8,970 bases of DNA from Candidatus Dadabacteria bacterium UBA2774 (GTDB lineage Bacteria > Desulfobacterota_D > UBA1144 > Nemesobacterales > UBA2774), in NCBI GenBank assembly GCA_002352485.1, contig DEIM01000053.1, positions 1-8,970 of the forward strand, in the 5' to 3' direction. Below the pieces are notes generated by a model. The model was not told the origin of the DNA and searched no databases. It was given only the letters and a program-made list of their open reading frames with translations. The translations under genes were made by a program, and so were the position numbers. The number at the start of each line of letters is the position of its first letter. Within the stretch, counting starts at the first letter, position 1. Shown here one piece after another: positions 1-6,285 of the stretch.

Positions 1-104
1 ATAATATCTTCCATCTCGTTTTCACAAGAGCCTGCGTCCAAAGATACGCCGAACCCGAGCTGAAGTAGCTCAATGGCTTTTGATGAGTTTTTAATATCTG
101 TCAT
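1..104 (-). CDS. 5' end of an unrecognised gene (partial, runs off left edge)
   Basis: An open frame on the minus strand begins with ATG at 104 and stays open for 34 codons to the window edge. It reads MTDIKNSSKAIELLQLGFGV, followed by SLDAGSCENEMEDI. A plausible ribosome binding site, GGGGTG, lies eight bases upstream of the ATG. The segment looks like an amphipathic N-terminal helix followed by an acidic stretch with one cysteine; no signal peptide or known motif is visible. It diverges from the methyltransferase gene across a 95 bp gap. I do not recognise the family, and the fragment is too short to assign a function. Its reality rests on the open frame, the start signal and the divergent layout. 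Confidence 0.5.
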   Translation of the reverse strand, partial: MTDIKNSSKAIELLQLGFGVSLDAGSCENEMEDI

Positions 105-199
105 TACTAATACACCCCATTTTTTAGTGATATACTGAAAGGAACTTATTAATTGTTCTCGAACCAGAAGATTATTCATAATACTCGAAAGGTGTTTAC
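105..199. promoter_or_regulatory. Divergent intergenic region with likely promoters for both flanking genes
   Basis: This 95 bp AT-rich gap separates two genes pointing away from each other, so it should hold a start of transcription for each. On the plus strand a TATACT (131-136) resembles a -10 box, but I see no convincing -35 at the right spacing. The methyltransferase ribosome binding site, GAAAGGTG, ends five bases before its ATG at 200. An imperfect inverted pair, GAAC (142-145) and GTTC (155-158), could be an operator but is too short to assert. Confidence 0.35.
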
Positions 200-865
200 A
201 TGAAAAGGGTGATTGAGCCTGAATTGATGGCCGAGCGTGAGCAGGTAGAAGCTTACGGTAATGCAGATTTTGAAGAGCCGCACTCAAATTTTATAAATCT
301 TTTGGAAGAATACTGTCCCCAAATTGCTGATACCCAAACGGTATTGGATTTAGGATCAGGCGCAGGTGATATACTTCTCAGGTTTGCTCAAGCGTATCCA
401 CATGCTTCAATAGATGCTGTCGATGGCTCTTCGGCTATGCTCGAGTTCGCTGAGAGTCTTCTAGACGGCTACCCGGGTGTCAGGAATCGAATTACACTTA
501 TATACTCACTTCTTTGGGATTTCAGATCTACAAAAAACTACAATCTGATAATGAGTAACAGTCTCCTCCATCACTTGCACGATCCCTCTCACTTCTGGGA
601 TAAGATAGAGGAGCTCTCAGGGCCGGGCACACGGATATTTATTATGGACCTCTTAAGGCCCGCCTCTGTTGAAGGGGCCCGGGAGCTTGTCCGTATGTAT
701 GTCTCTCAAGAGCCCGAGATATTGAGGAGAGATTTTTACAACTCACTTCTAGCAGCATTTACGATCGATGAAGTAAGGGAGCAGATTGCTGAGACCGGTC
801 TCGGTAATCTTGAAACAAAACAGATAAGCGACAGGCATTTTATAGTCTTCGGTACATGCAGATGA
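200..865 (+). CDS. Class I SAM-dependent methyltransferase, substrate unknown
   Basis: A 221-residue cytosolic protein with the Rossmann-type methyltransferase fold. Motif I, which binds S-adenosylmethionine, is VLDLGSGAGD at residues 48-57. The acidic residue ending strand 2 is D75 in DAVDGS, and the post-motif segment SNSLLHHLHDP lies at 119-129, as in UbiE/CmoA-like enzymes. The start region (VIEPELM, then DFEEPHSNF) and the end (EPEILRRDFYNSLLAAFT, then SDRHFIVFG) match my recollection of a conserved family of stand-alone bacterial methyltransferases whose substrate is not known to me. The ATG at 200 is supported by GAAAGGTG five bases upstream. It is followed 73 bp later, in the same direction, by a thioesterase gene with no visible terminator between them, so co-transcription is possible. 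A role in small-molecule or tRNA methylation cannot be told apart from sequence alone. Confidence 0.88.
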   Translation: MKRVIEPELMAEREQVEAYGNADFEEPHSNFINLLEEYCPQIADTQTVLDLGSGAGDILLRFAQAYPHASIDAVDGSSAMLEFAESLLDGYPGVRNRITLIYSLLWDFRSTKNYNLIMSNSLLHHLHDPSHFWDKIEELSGPGTRIFIMDLLRPASVEGARELVRMYVSQEPEILRRDFYNSLLAAFTIDEVREQIAETGLGNLETKQISDRHFIVFGTCR

Positions 866-924
866 CTATAAGGAAAATTTGAGAAAGCGTTTAGAATATA
901 AAAAAGAGTAAACAATCATATCAT

Positions 925-941
925 ACGGAGGCTCCAGATTG
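925..941 (+). promoter_or_regulatory. Ribosome binding site deciding a TTG start
   Basis: GGAGG at 927-931 lies seven bases before TTG at 939. This strong Shine-Dalgarno sequence at ideal spacing identifies TTG as the start codon of the thioesterase gene; no competing ATG with comparable signals lies nearby in frame. Confidence 0.75.
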
Positions 942-1421
942 AGTAAAAAGACCACGAAAAGAGCAGTTGAAGTAATAAATACAGAGCTCGTGTTTCCCAC
1001 CCATACCAATCACTACGGAACTATCTTCGGTGGACGCGTGCTCGAGCTTATGGACACAACCGGGGCTCTTGCGGCCATGCGTTTTGCGAACGAAGAGGCA
1101 GTGACGGCGTCGATTGAGGCCATCGACTTTAAAAAGCCAATAAAAGTGGGTGATATTATCGAGCTTAAGGCAAGGGTTATCTTTACGGCTAATACCTCTA
1201 TGGTCGTTAAAGCGGACGTATTCAGGGTCAACAAGTTCAGCTCAAAAGAGGAATTTGCGTGCAGCGGCTATCTCGTATTCGTAGCCGTAGACTCAAACGG
1301 CGAGCCCAGGGTCGTGCCCCAGCTACGGTGCGTTACGAAAGAGGAAAAGAAATACTGTAAAATCGGCGAAGGGATTAAAAAGAGGTCCCAGGAAAGACGC
1401 AGGAGAGAAGCCGAGGAATAA
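939..1421 (+). CDS. Acyl-CoA thioesterase, hotdog fold (YciA/BACH type)
   Basis: A 160-residue cytosolic enzyme predicted to hydrolyse acyl-CoA thioesters to free acid and CoA. The diagnostic hotdog-thioesterase segment is present: N24-HYGTIFGG (24-32), followed by the helix LELMDTTGALAA with the probable catalytic acid D39. The next strand, VTASIEAIDFKKPIKVGD (55-72), matches the usual 'F..P...GD' loop of the YciA/acyl-CoA hydrolase family. Single-domain length agrees with bacterial YciA-like proteins, which work as oligomers because the active site forms between subunits. The C-terminal tail (about 143-160) is very basic (KKRSQERRRR) and lies outside the fold. The start is TTG, chosen for its strong ribosome binding site. 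Chain-length specificity cannot be read from the sequence. It follows the methyltransferase gene and may share its transcript. Confidence 0.88.
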   Translation: MSKKTTKRAVEVINTELVFPTHTNHYGTIFGGRVLELMDTTGALAAMRFANEEAVTASIEAIDFKKPIKVGDIIELKARVIFTANTSMVVKADVFRVNKFSSKEEFACSGYLVFVAVDSNGEPRVVPQLRCVTKEEKKYCKIGEGIKKRSQERRRREAEE

Positions 1422-1432
1422 GCGCTATTCCT
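1414..1432 (+). terminator. Possible hairpin at the end of the thioesterase gene
   Basis: AGGAATA (1414-1420) and TATTCCT (1426-1432) form a perfect 7 bp stem around the loop AGCGC, overlapping the TAA stop at 1419-1421. It sits where two convergent genes meet. There is no T-run directly after either arm and the stem is AT-rich, so it is a weak candidate and may be chance. Confidence 0.25.
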
Positions 1433-1484
1433 ACAATAGATGCATCACTTCTCACAGCCGATTACGGTATTTGTAAATATATTT

Positions 1485-1751
1485 TTACTCGGGCATCTGA
1501 GATTCCATCTCAGAGCAGTTCACTGCTCCGTCAGGGCCGGATAGGCGGCTGCAGCTGTAGGTCCTCCCGTTACATAGAGCTTGCCAGGTGGCGCTACCGT
1601 CATCGTGGATTACGTGCTGTATTACTTCTATGTGGTCTGCGTTACAGGGTATGTGGGGTACGGACTCTTCCTGAAGCGACTGGATTACATAAGAGTTTCC
1701 GCAAGAGAAAGAAGCAAGTGCCAGAGCCGCAATTATAAGTGTCTTTTTCAT
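1485..1751 (-). CDS. Small secreted cysteine-rich protein, putative lipoprotein
   Basis: An 88-residue protein with a clear N-terminal signal sequence: MKK, then a hydrophobic run (5-13), then ASFSC with cysteine at residue 17. The cysteine position suits lipid attachment, but the residues before it (SFS) depart from the usual L-[AS]-[GA]-C lipobox, so it may be a lipoprotein or a cleaved periplasmic protein. The mature part has four more cysteines (36, 60, 67, 79), enough for two disulfides, and a segment W-Q-A-L-C-N-G-R-T-Y-S-C (56-67) that resembles short conserved domains in small proteobacterial periplasmic proteins. Function is unknown. The ATG at 1751 is supported by AAGGCGGTG four bases upstream. 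It is convergent with the thioesterase gene and divergent from the oxidoreductase gene, so it is probably a single-gene transcript. Confidence 0.72.
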   Translation of the reverse strand: MKKTLIIAALALASFSCGNSYVIQSLQEESVPHIPCNADHIEVIQHVIHDDGSATWQALCNGRTYSCSRLSGPDGAVNCSEMESQMPE

Positions 1752-1793
1752 CCTTCACCGCCTTAAATGTTTTGTGTTCGGTTTGTTACAGTG

Positions 1794-1821
1794 TTGCGTT
1801 ACCTAACTGATTAATCATAAT
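1794..1821 (+). promoter_or_regulatory. Candidate sigma-70-like promoter for the MDR oxidoreductase
   Basis: TTGCGT (1794-1799) and CATAAT (1816-1821) are separated by 16 bases in the 116 bp gap between two divergent genes. The -10 matches the consensus at five of six positions, the -35 at only three. A TTGTCA on the opposite strand (1831-1836) could be a -35 for the small secreted protein, but no good -10 follows it. Confidence 0.3.
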
Positions 1822-1867
1822 AAGCTACTATGACAAAACTTTCAATCTTAGTCGGGCTGAATATAAA

Positions 1868-2887
1868 GTGAAAGCGATAGTTTTAGATAAAACCGGGGGA
1901 CCGGAGAAATTAATTATCTCCGAAGTCAATACACCTGTGCCGGGTCCGGGTGAGGTAGGGGTGCGGGTTCACTATGCGGGGATAAACTACGCCGAGATAC
2001 TCTCACGCAAGGGGCTCTACGGATGGGCTCCGAAGAGGCCTTATATCCTGGGGATGGAGGCTTCGGGTGTGATAGAAGAGCTTGGGGAAGGTGTGGACAA
2101 GTCGCGTCTCGGCCAGGATGTAATGGTGGGGACAAAGACAGGGGCTTATGCCGAAAAAATAGTTATTCCACAAAACCAGGCAATCCCCTCACCAGAGGGT
2201 TTTTCAATGGAGGAAAGCGCGGCATTTCTGGTTAATTACATGACGGCCTGGGTCTCATTATTCACTATGGCCAACACACAGCCCGGGGAAACGGTTCTGA
2301 TCACGGCCGCAGCGGGTGGTGTGGGTACGGCTGCGGTACAGCTTGCCGGAGCCAATGGGTGCCGGGTATATGGTATGGCCGGGAGTGAGAAGAAGATAGA
2401 CTTTATAAAATCACTCGGCGCGAAAGATGCTTTTAATTACAGATTGTCTAATTGCTTCGAAGCTTTACTCTCTCAAACAAACGGAGTGGACGTAGCGCTA
2501 GAGACGGTGGGGGGAGACGTGTTTAAAAGAAGTCTTAACAGTTTGAACCCGTTTGGGCGGATTGTTGTGGCCGGGTTTGCAAGCCTCGATCTTAAGAAAT
2601 GGAACCCGTATTCGTGGTACAAGACCTGGAGGGACTTGCCCGGTGCGGATATAAGAATAATTTCTCAGAAGTCTGTTGCCGTAATGTCATGCCATATAGG
2701 TTATTTAATGGAAGAAGAGCCTAAAAAGATGGAAGCAAATTACGGCGAGCTTAAGGATTTTGTCCTTAAACACAATATCAAGCCTATAGTAGGCAAGGTG
2801 TTTTCCTTTGAAGATGCGTGCGATGCGCACCGTTATATTGAATCGAGAAAGAGTACCGGGAAGGTGCTTCTGAGTCTTGTTGATTAA
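1868..2887 (+). CDS. Zinc-independent MDR oxidoreductase, quinone reductase / VAT-1-like
   Basis: A 339-residue member of the medium-chain dehydrogenase/reductase superfamily, quinone oxidoreductase branch, expected to use NADPH to reduce quinones or activated alkenes in the cytosol. The N-terminal GroES-like catalytic domain (about 1-120) starts with the typical MKAIVLDKTGGPEKL and carries LGMEASGVIEELGEGV (61-76). The nucleotide-binding Rossmann domain shows AAAGGVGTAAVQLA at 147-160, with SLGAKDAFNY (182-191) and a following VDVALETVGG strand. The cysteine/histidine ligands for catalytic and structural zinc of alcohol dehydrogenases are absent, as expected for this branch. The C-terminal part (KPIVGKVFSFEDACDAHRYI, then STGKVLLS) closes the catalytic domain; the region around MSCHIGYLMEEEP resembles VAT-1-like proteins. 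The start is GTG at 1868 with only a weak ribosome binding site. No other start codon exists in frame before an upstream stop. The physiological substrate is unknown. Confidence 0.88.
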   Translation: MKAIVLDKTGGPEKLIISEVNTPVPGPGEVGVRVHYAGINYAEILSRKGLYGWAPKRPYILGMEASGVIEELGEGVDKSRLGQDVMVGTKTGAYAEKIVIPQNQAIPSPEGFSMEESAAFLVNYMTAWVSLFTMANTQPGETVLITAAAGGVGTAAVQLAGANGCRVYGMAGSEKKIDFIKSLGAKDAFNYRLSNCFEALLSQTNGVDVALETVGGDVFKRSLNSLNPFGRIVVAGFASLDLKKWNPYSWYKTWRDLPGADIRIISQKSVAVMSCHIGYLMEEEPKKMEANYGELKDFVLKHNIKPIVGKVFSFEDACDAHRYIESRKSTGKVLLSLVD

Positions 2888-2900
2888 GTAGTCTGAATAA

Positions 2901-2916
2901 CATAGTGGCAACTATG
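2901..2916. terminator. Possible hairpin between convergent genes
   Basis: CATAGT (2901-2906) and ACTATG (2911-2916) form a 6 bp stem with loop GGCA, lying in the 24 bp gap between the convergent oxidoreductase and ATPase genes and overlapping the ATPase stop codon. Read on the plus strand it is followed by the pyrimidine-rich ATTTCTTCTTTT, so it could end the oxidoreductase transcript. The stem is short and AT-rich, hence low confidence. Confidence 0.3.
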
Positions 2917-4063
2917 CCATTTCTTCTTTTCCGGTAATCAGGCGGTCGAGTATTTTTTTTTGTATAACTTCGATATCATCCCTTACTTTGGCAATGTCTT
3001 CTGTAGATTTACCCCTTTCCTCGCACTCCACTACAAGATCCTCAAGGCTTGCCCCGATCTGCTTTAGCTTTGTCTGGGCCTCGATGTTTGCTTTTATGAG
3101 CATATCTTCGCTTTCCCATTCACGCTTTGAGTACTCATCCAGCTCCTTTGCCTGGATCAATAGCTCTCTTACCCGGTCTTTGTATCCGTAAAGCGCTTGG
3201 TGAATGACGGATTGTATCTCAGTTATCTCTGAGGGCTCTCTCCAGAGAACATTTTCAAGGAAGCGTAAGTCTTCCTCACGGACTTCTTGTCTTTCGTCGA
3301 GATATGCCTTTGCCTTAAGGAGGTCTACGGATTGTTTATACCTTCTGTCAGAAGGAGTAATACCCTTTTTCGCAAGCTCTTTTCGTATTCTCGCTGTGAG
3401 CTTGAGTATATTGGAGGGGATGATAACACCCTGTGTGCTTAGTCTGCACTCTTCAAGCTCCTCAGGTGTGATGACCGTCTCCTCGGCTTGAGCTCCTTCT
3501 CCGTCTAACATTTTAAGGAACCTGAAGTCTTCTTTAATATAGTCGACTACATATCTGAGTAAAAATCTGTCGTAAAGCGCCTCAAGCTCGTCTTCTTCAC
3601 TTGGGAGCTCGTTACTTGCTCCGAAGAGTGAAATGAGAGGTATATGGAGCTTGTCGGAGCCGTTATAGTACACTCTCTCATTCATGATTGTGAGTAGCGT
3701 ATTTAAAATAGAGGAGCTTGCCTTAAACACTTCGTCCAGAAACGCTATGTGCGCCTCGGGGAGCTTGCCTGTGATTACCCTTCTATACTCATCGTTCTCA
3801 AGACCTTTCAGGCTTACGGCCCCGAACAGCTCTTCAGGTGTTGTGAACTTTGTAAGTAGCCACTGGAAGTAGCTTGCGCCCTGAATCCTCCCGCACATCT
3901 CGCTTACTATCTGCGACTTTGCGGTACCCGGGGGGCCTATAAGGAGCAGGTGGTTTTGAGTGAGGAGTGCGCAGAATGCACCCTCTATTACCTGATCCCT
4001 TTCAAAGTATTTTGACTTTAATTCCTTTTCGATTTGCTTTAGTTTCTCTAGAGTTCTTTCCAT
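2912..4063 (-). CDS. MoxR-family AAA+ ATPase, RavA-like, at the end of the gsp operon
   Basis: A 383-residue cytosolic AAA+ ATPase. Walker A is GPPGTAKS (43-50), Walker B IAFLDE (106-111), sensor 1 GASNE (148-152), a probable arginine finger lies in YDRFLLR (164-170), and the sensor-2 region SDRR (238-241) precedes the helical lid. The insert FKASSSILNTLLTIMNERVY after Walker B and the SDRR..KQSVDLLKA segment are typical of the RavA subfamily of MoxR ATPases, chaperone-like enzymes that usually act with a von Willebrand A (VWA) domain protein. The C-terminal part (about 290-383) is predicted to be charged helix with coiled-coil character. It is shorter than the C-terminal region of RavA (about 500 residues). 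The ATG at 4063 lies inside the end of gspK (16 bp overlap) with no Shine-Dalgarno sequence, implying translational coupling to gspK. No VWA gene follows; the next gene is convergent. A role in T2SS assembly is inference from position only. Confidence 0.88.
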   Translation of the reverse strand: MERTLEKLKQIEKELKSKYFERDQVIEGAFCALLTQNHLLLIGPPGTAKSQIVSEMCGRIQGASYFQWLLTKFTTPEELFGAVSLKGLENDEYRRVITGKLPEAHIAFLDEVFKASSSILNTLLTIMNERVYYNGSDKLHIPLISLFGASNELPSEEDELEALYDRFLLRYVVDYIKEDFRFLKMLDGEGAQAEETVITPEELEECRLSTQGVIIPSNILKLTARIRKELAKKGITPSDRRYKQSVDLLKAKAYLDERQEVREEDLRFLENVLWREPSEITEIQSVIHQALYGYKDRVRELLIQAKELDEYSKREWESEDMLIKANIEAQTKLKQIGASLEDLVVECEERGKSTEDIAKVRDDIEVIQKKILDRLITGKEEMA

Positions 4064-5166
4064 GATATTATGTCCACAACCTGTCTGTTGTCCACATTAC
4101 TTTTTTTAAGAACCGCTTCAATGACTCTCTTCGTGGGATTGTATTCACCCAGACTTCCTACGGCTTTTACAGAAAAAATATCGCTCTTTCCGGAGCTGAA
4201 CGCAACACCGACCAGCCCCGCACTGATTTCCGCCGTGGGGTCGGCGTCCCTCGCAACCTCTCTTGCCTTGCCTTGGCTGATGATGGTGTGTTCCTCTCTT
4301 GCTGCTATGATGTCATCCGCTATCTGCTCTGCGATATCATCCGTAACGTCTATAGGCTCGCGATTCTGCTCTTTATTATTCTCTTCAAGATCAAGCGCAG
4401 GTACTGTCGCGGCTTTTACTGCAGCCATTAGCACGACTTTAGGCGCAGTGGTGAAATTTATTTTCTTATCCTCAGGATAGACAGTCACAAAATCCTTTAC
4501 CGTATTGTAGAATTCATCATCCATTCCGTCAATCATGCGAATCTCCTGCAGACTGTCGAGAGGGCCGTCTTTTATGCTGTAGGGCTCTTCCAGCCCAGTG
4601 TAAAAACCGCTGTTAGCCCCTTGTGAGTCCTGGTCGTTCTCAGCTCCTGAGAGAGGAGCATCGAGCCAGTTGGTCAAGCTTGCTATAAATCGCTCCGACT
4701 TGCTATCGTCTACTTCAAGATACGTAAAAAGCTCCTGGAGCTCGGTAAGTACCTGCTGGTCTACCCTGTTTGTGGACGGATTAATGAGAGCGTTAAGGTT
4801 TACTTTTGAGCGCTCGTCGATTACCGTGACAGCAACTCCGCCCTCGCCAACTGGGAAGTAGGGTACGTTTATGGCCCAGTAACCCTCTGAGTTGTCCACA
4901 CCAAGACTCAGAGTCGTCGAAACGTCTGTAAGCTCCTCAAGCGCTTGAGCTTTCATGGTACCGGCAGCTACATGAATGCCAGATTTAGCTATATAGCGAG
5001 CCCGCATTTGATCTTTGGTATTGGCGGATATCTCTGTGTCGATATGGGTGAAATATATCATGTCTCCGACTACTATTGTCAGGATGGATATAATAATTAT
5101 CACCAGTATCAGTACAATACCTTTTTCAGACTCTTTTTTCTTAACTTTTTTTAGTTCGTACTTCAT
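4048..5166 (-). CDS. gspK: Type II secretion minor pseudopilin GspK
   Basis: A 372-residue minor pseudopilin that, with GspI and GspJ, forms the tip complex starting pseudopilus assembly in the inner membrane and periplasm. The lysine-rich leader ends at G16, the likely prepilin peptidase site (KG|IVLILVIII), followed by the transmembrane helix. Position +5 of the mature protein is Leu, not Glu, as is usual for GspK. GspK hallmarks follow: DERSKVNLNALI, LTNWLDAP, GPLDSLQEIRMIDGM and VTVYPEDKKINFTTAPKVV. Its large periplasmic domain and length fit the family. An Asn/Asp/Gln-rich stretch after NWLDA (AENDQDSQGAN) lies where GspK proteins have a calcium-binding loop. The ATG at 5166 has no clear ribosome binding site, but an in-frame TAA lies just upstream, so it is the only reasonable start. 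It follows gspJ by 47 bp and overlaps the ATPase gene by 16 bp. Confidence 0.9.
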   Translation of the reverse strand: MKYELKKVKKKESEKGIVLILVIIIISILTIVVGDMIYFTHIDTEISANTKDQMRARYIAKSGIHVAAGTMKAQALEELTDVSTTLSLGVDNSEGYWAINVPYFPVGEGGVAVTVIDERSKVNLNALINPSTNRVDQQVLTELQELFTYLEVDDSKSERFIASLTNWLDAPLSGAENDQDSQGANSGFYTGLEEPYSIKDGPLDSLQEIRMIDGMDDEFYNTVKDFVTVYPEDKKINFTTAPKVVLMAAVKAATVPALDLEENNKEQNREPIDVTDDIAEQIADDIIAAREEHTIISQGKAREVARDADPTAEISAGLVGVAFSSGKSDIFSVKAVGSLGEYNPTKRVIEAVLKKSNVDNRQVVDIISWKEL

Positions 5167-5213
5167 AACTTTTGTTTATGTATGAAAGTCCTTTTTTATT
5201 AGTATAGCTACTT

Positions 5214-5897
5214 TCAGTCCATGACCGGTATTACTACGAGCGAGTTGAACTCCAAGTCCTCTCCCCTGGGGCTTCTCATGATTAAGTTTATATTCACTGC
5301 GTCCGGCAGGGACAGGGTGTTATTTGAATCCCACTCTACGGTAATATCGTCAGTCCCGAGATCAAGATCTGAGCTGCCTATATAAGTGAGCGTGAACCCG
5401 ACTATGCGCTCAGACAGAGCGTACTGAATACCCCCTGTTTCAGTGCCCATTTTGGGGTTGTCCCTTCTCATTAGCGCATAGAGATCAGAATTCGGTACAG
5501 GCTGGACAAAATAACTTATCTCCGTTTGATCCGATTCCCTTGCGTTGGGTGTCGGGGTCCTGGAGAGAGAAGTGAACGTAAGAGTGCTGAAATTTCCGTT
5601 TTGTGAGCCATCAAAATACTGAAAACTCGAGTTTTTGGATTCAGAATTGACGTTTCCCCTCTCAAACGCGGTCGCAATGTCTTTTGTCATTTTCGACATT
5701 ACCACTCTGGATTCATGATAGAGCTCAAGCTCCTGCTCAACCCTTTCCTTAGCCTTCATTATCTGAAAGAATGAGGCATAGAGTATAGTCAGTACAATAG
5801 AGCCAATAAATACTGCAATCAGCACCTCTATTAGGGTAAATCCCCTATCTGTAGTTTGATATCGCAGTCGCAACTGTAAATTCCTTTTGTCCTTCAT
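5214..5897 (-). CDS. gspJ: Type II secretion minor pseudopilin GspJ
   Basis: A 227-residue minor pseudopilin of the T2SS tip complex. The class III signal is TTDRG|FTLIEVLIA, cleaved after G19, with Glu at mature position 5 and a hydrophobic helix to about residue 50. The following SRVVMSKMTKDIATAFERG is the typical GspJ helix, and the rest is beta-rich (RTPTPNARESDQTEISYFV, then YALMRRDNP, then LSERIVGFTLTYI). Length fits the family (about 200-230). The ATG at 5897 overlaps gspI by 53 bp and has no good ribosome binding site. A TTG at 5873, eight codons in, is preceded by AAAAGGAA at suitable spacing and would give a more typical 11-residue leader. The true start may therefore be 5873. Confidence 0.9.
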   Translation of the reverse strand: MKDKRNLQLRLRYQTTDRGFTLIEVLIAVFIGSIVLTILYASFFQIMKAKERVEQELELYHESRVVMSKMTKDIATAFERGNVNSESKNSSFQYFDGSQNGNFSTLTFTSLSRTPTPNARESDQTEISYFVQPVPNSDLYALMRRDNPKMGTETGGIQYALSERIVGFTLTYIGSSDLDLGTDDITVEWDSNNTLSLPDAVNINLIMRSPRGEDLEFNSLVVIPVMD

Positions 5898-6285
5898 CCC
5901 AGGTTACCGTCAGGAGCACCACCCTGATCTCCGTACCCAGCTGCTGTATATCGTACGGCAGCACAGTTAGATACCAGTTGAAGCTGGGTGATTCCTCGAA
6001 CACTCCCTGCTCCTCTCCTACTTCTGGATACCCGGTAAGCTCGATTTCTCCTAGTTTTTGCTGGGCCAGGGAGGATGCGATGGATAGGTTCTTCGAGCGT
6101 GAGGCCAGTATTAAGTTTTTGTTGACCGCTCCAAGCAGAACGGCAAGGGACGCTCCAAGTATAGCGACAGCTATGATGACTTCGAGAAGTGTAAACCCCG
6201 GGGTTCCGGATGAGCTTTGCCCTCTACCGGCATGTATGCAAAGATCTTTAGTTTTATTATTGCCTGAGGAGCTCGACATATTCAT
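5845..6285 (-). CDS. gspI: Type II secretion minor pseudopilin GspI
   Basis: A 146-residue minor pseudopilin, the expected organiser of the GspI-J-K tip. The cleavage site is TPG|FTLLEVIIA after G30, with Glu at mature position 5 and a hydrophobic helix containing AVAILGASLAVLLGAV. The family signature follows: ASRSKNLSIASSLAQQKL, then a small beta domain ending LLTVTWDEGQKEFTVATAI. The ATG at 6285 has AAGGAT five bases upstream; the only other ATG is two codons later, so the leader is about 30 residues, clearly longer than the usual 5-10, and contains a cysteine. The mature part (116 residues) is of normal size. It overlaps gspH by 29 bp upstream and gspJ by up to 53 bp downstream. Confidence 0.9.
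   Translation of the reverse strand: MNMSSSSGNNKTKDLCIHAGRGQSSSGTPGFTLLEVIIAVAILGASLAVLLGAVNKNLILASRSKNLSIASSLAQQKLGEIELTGYPEVGEEQGVFEESPSFNWYLTVLPYDIQQLGTEIRVVLLTVTWDEGQKEFTVATAISNYR

Noticed and set aside
142..158. Inverted pair GAAC-N9-GTTC, and GTTCTCGAAC at 155-164, as a LexA-like operator
   Set aside because: Spacing fits neither the GAAC-N4-GTTC type nor the direct-repeat GTTC-N7-GTTC type, and four-base arms are expected by chance.
877..902. TTGAGA and TATAAA as a promoter for the thioesterase gene
   Set aside because: The spacing is only 12 bases, too short for a sigma-70-type promoter.
1581..1766. 61-codon plus-strand open frame opposite the small secreted protein
   Set aside because: The minus-strand frame has a good ribosome binding site, signal sequence and conserved-looking cysteines; the plus-strand frame has none of these.
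4070..4480. 136-codon plus-strand open frame opposite gspK
   Set aside because: Its translation is Ser/Ala/Leu-rich low-complexity sequence typical of the reverse strand of a real gene; gspK on the other strand is unambiguous.
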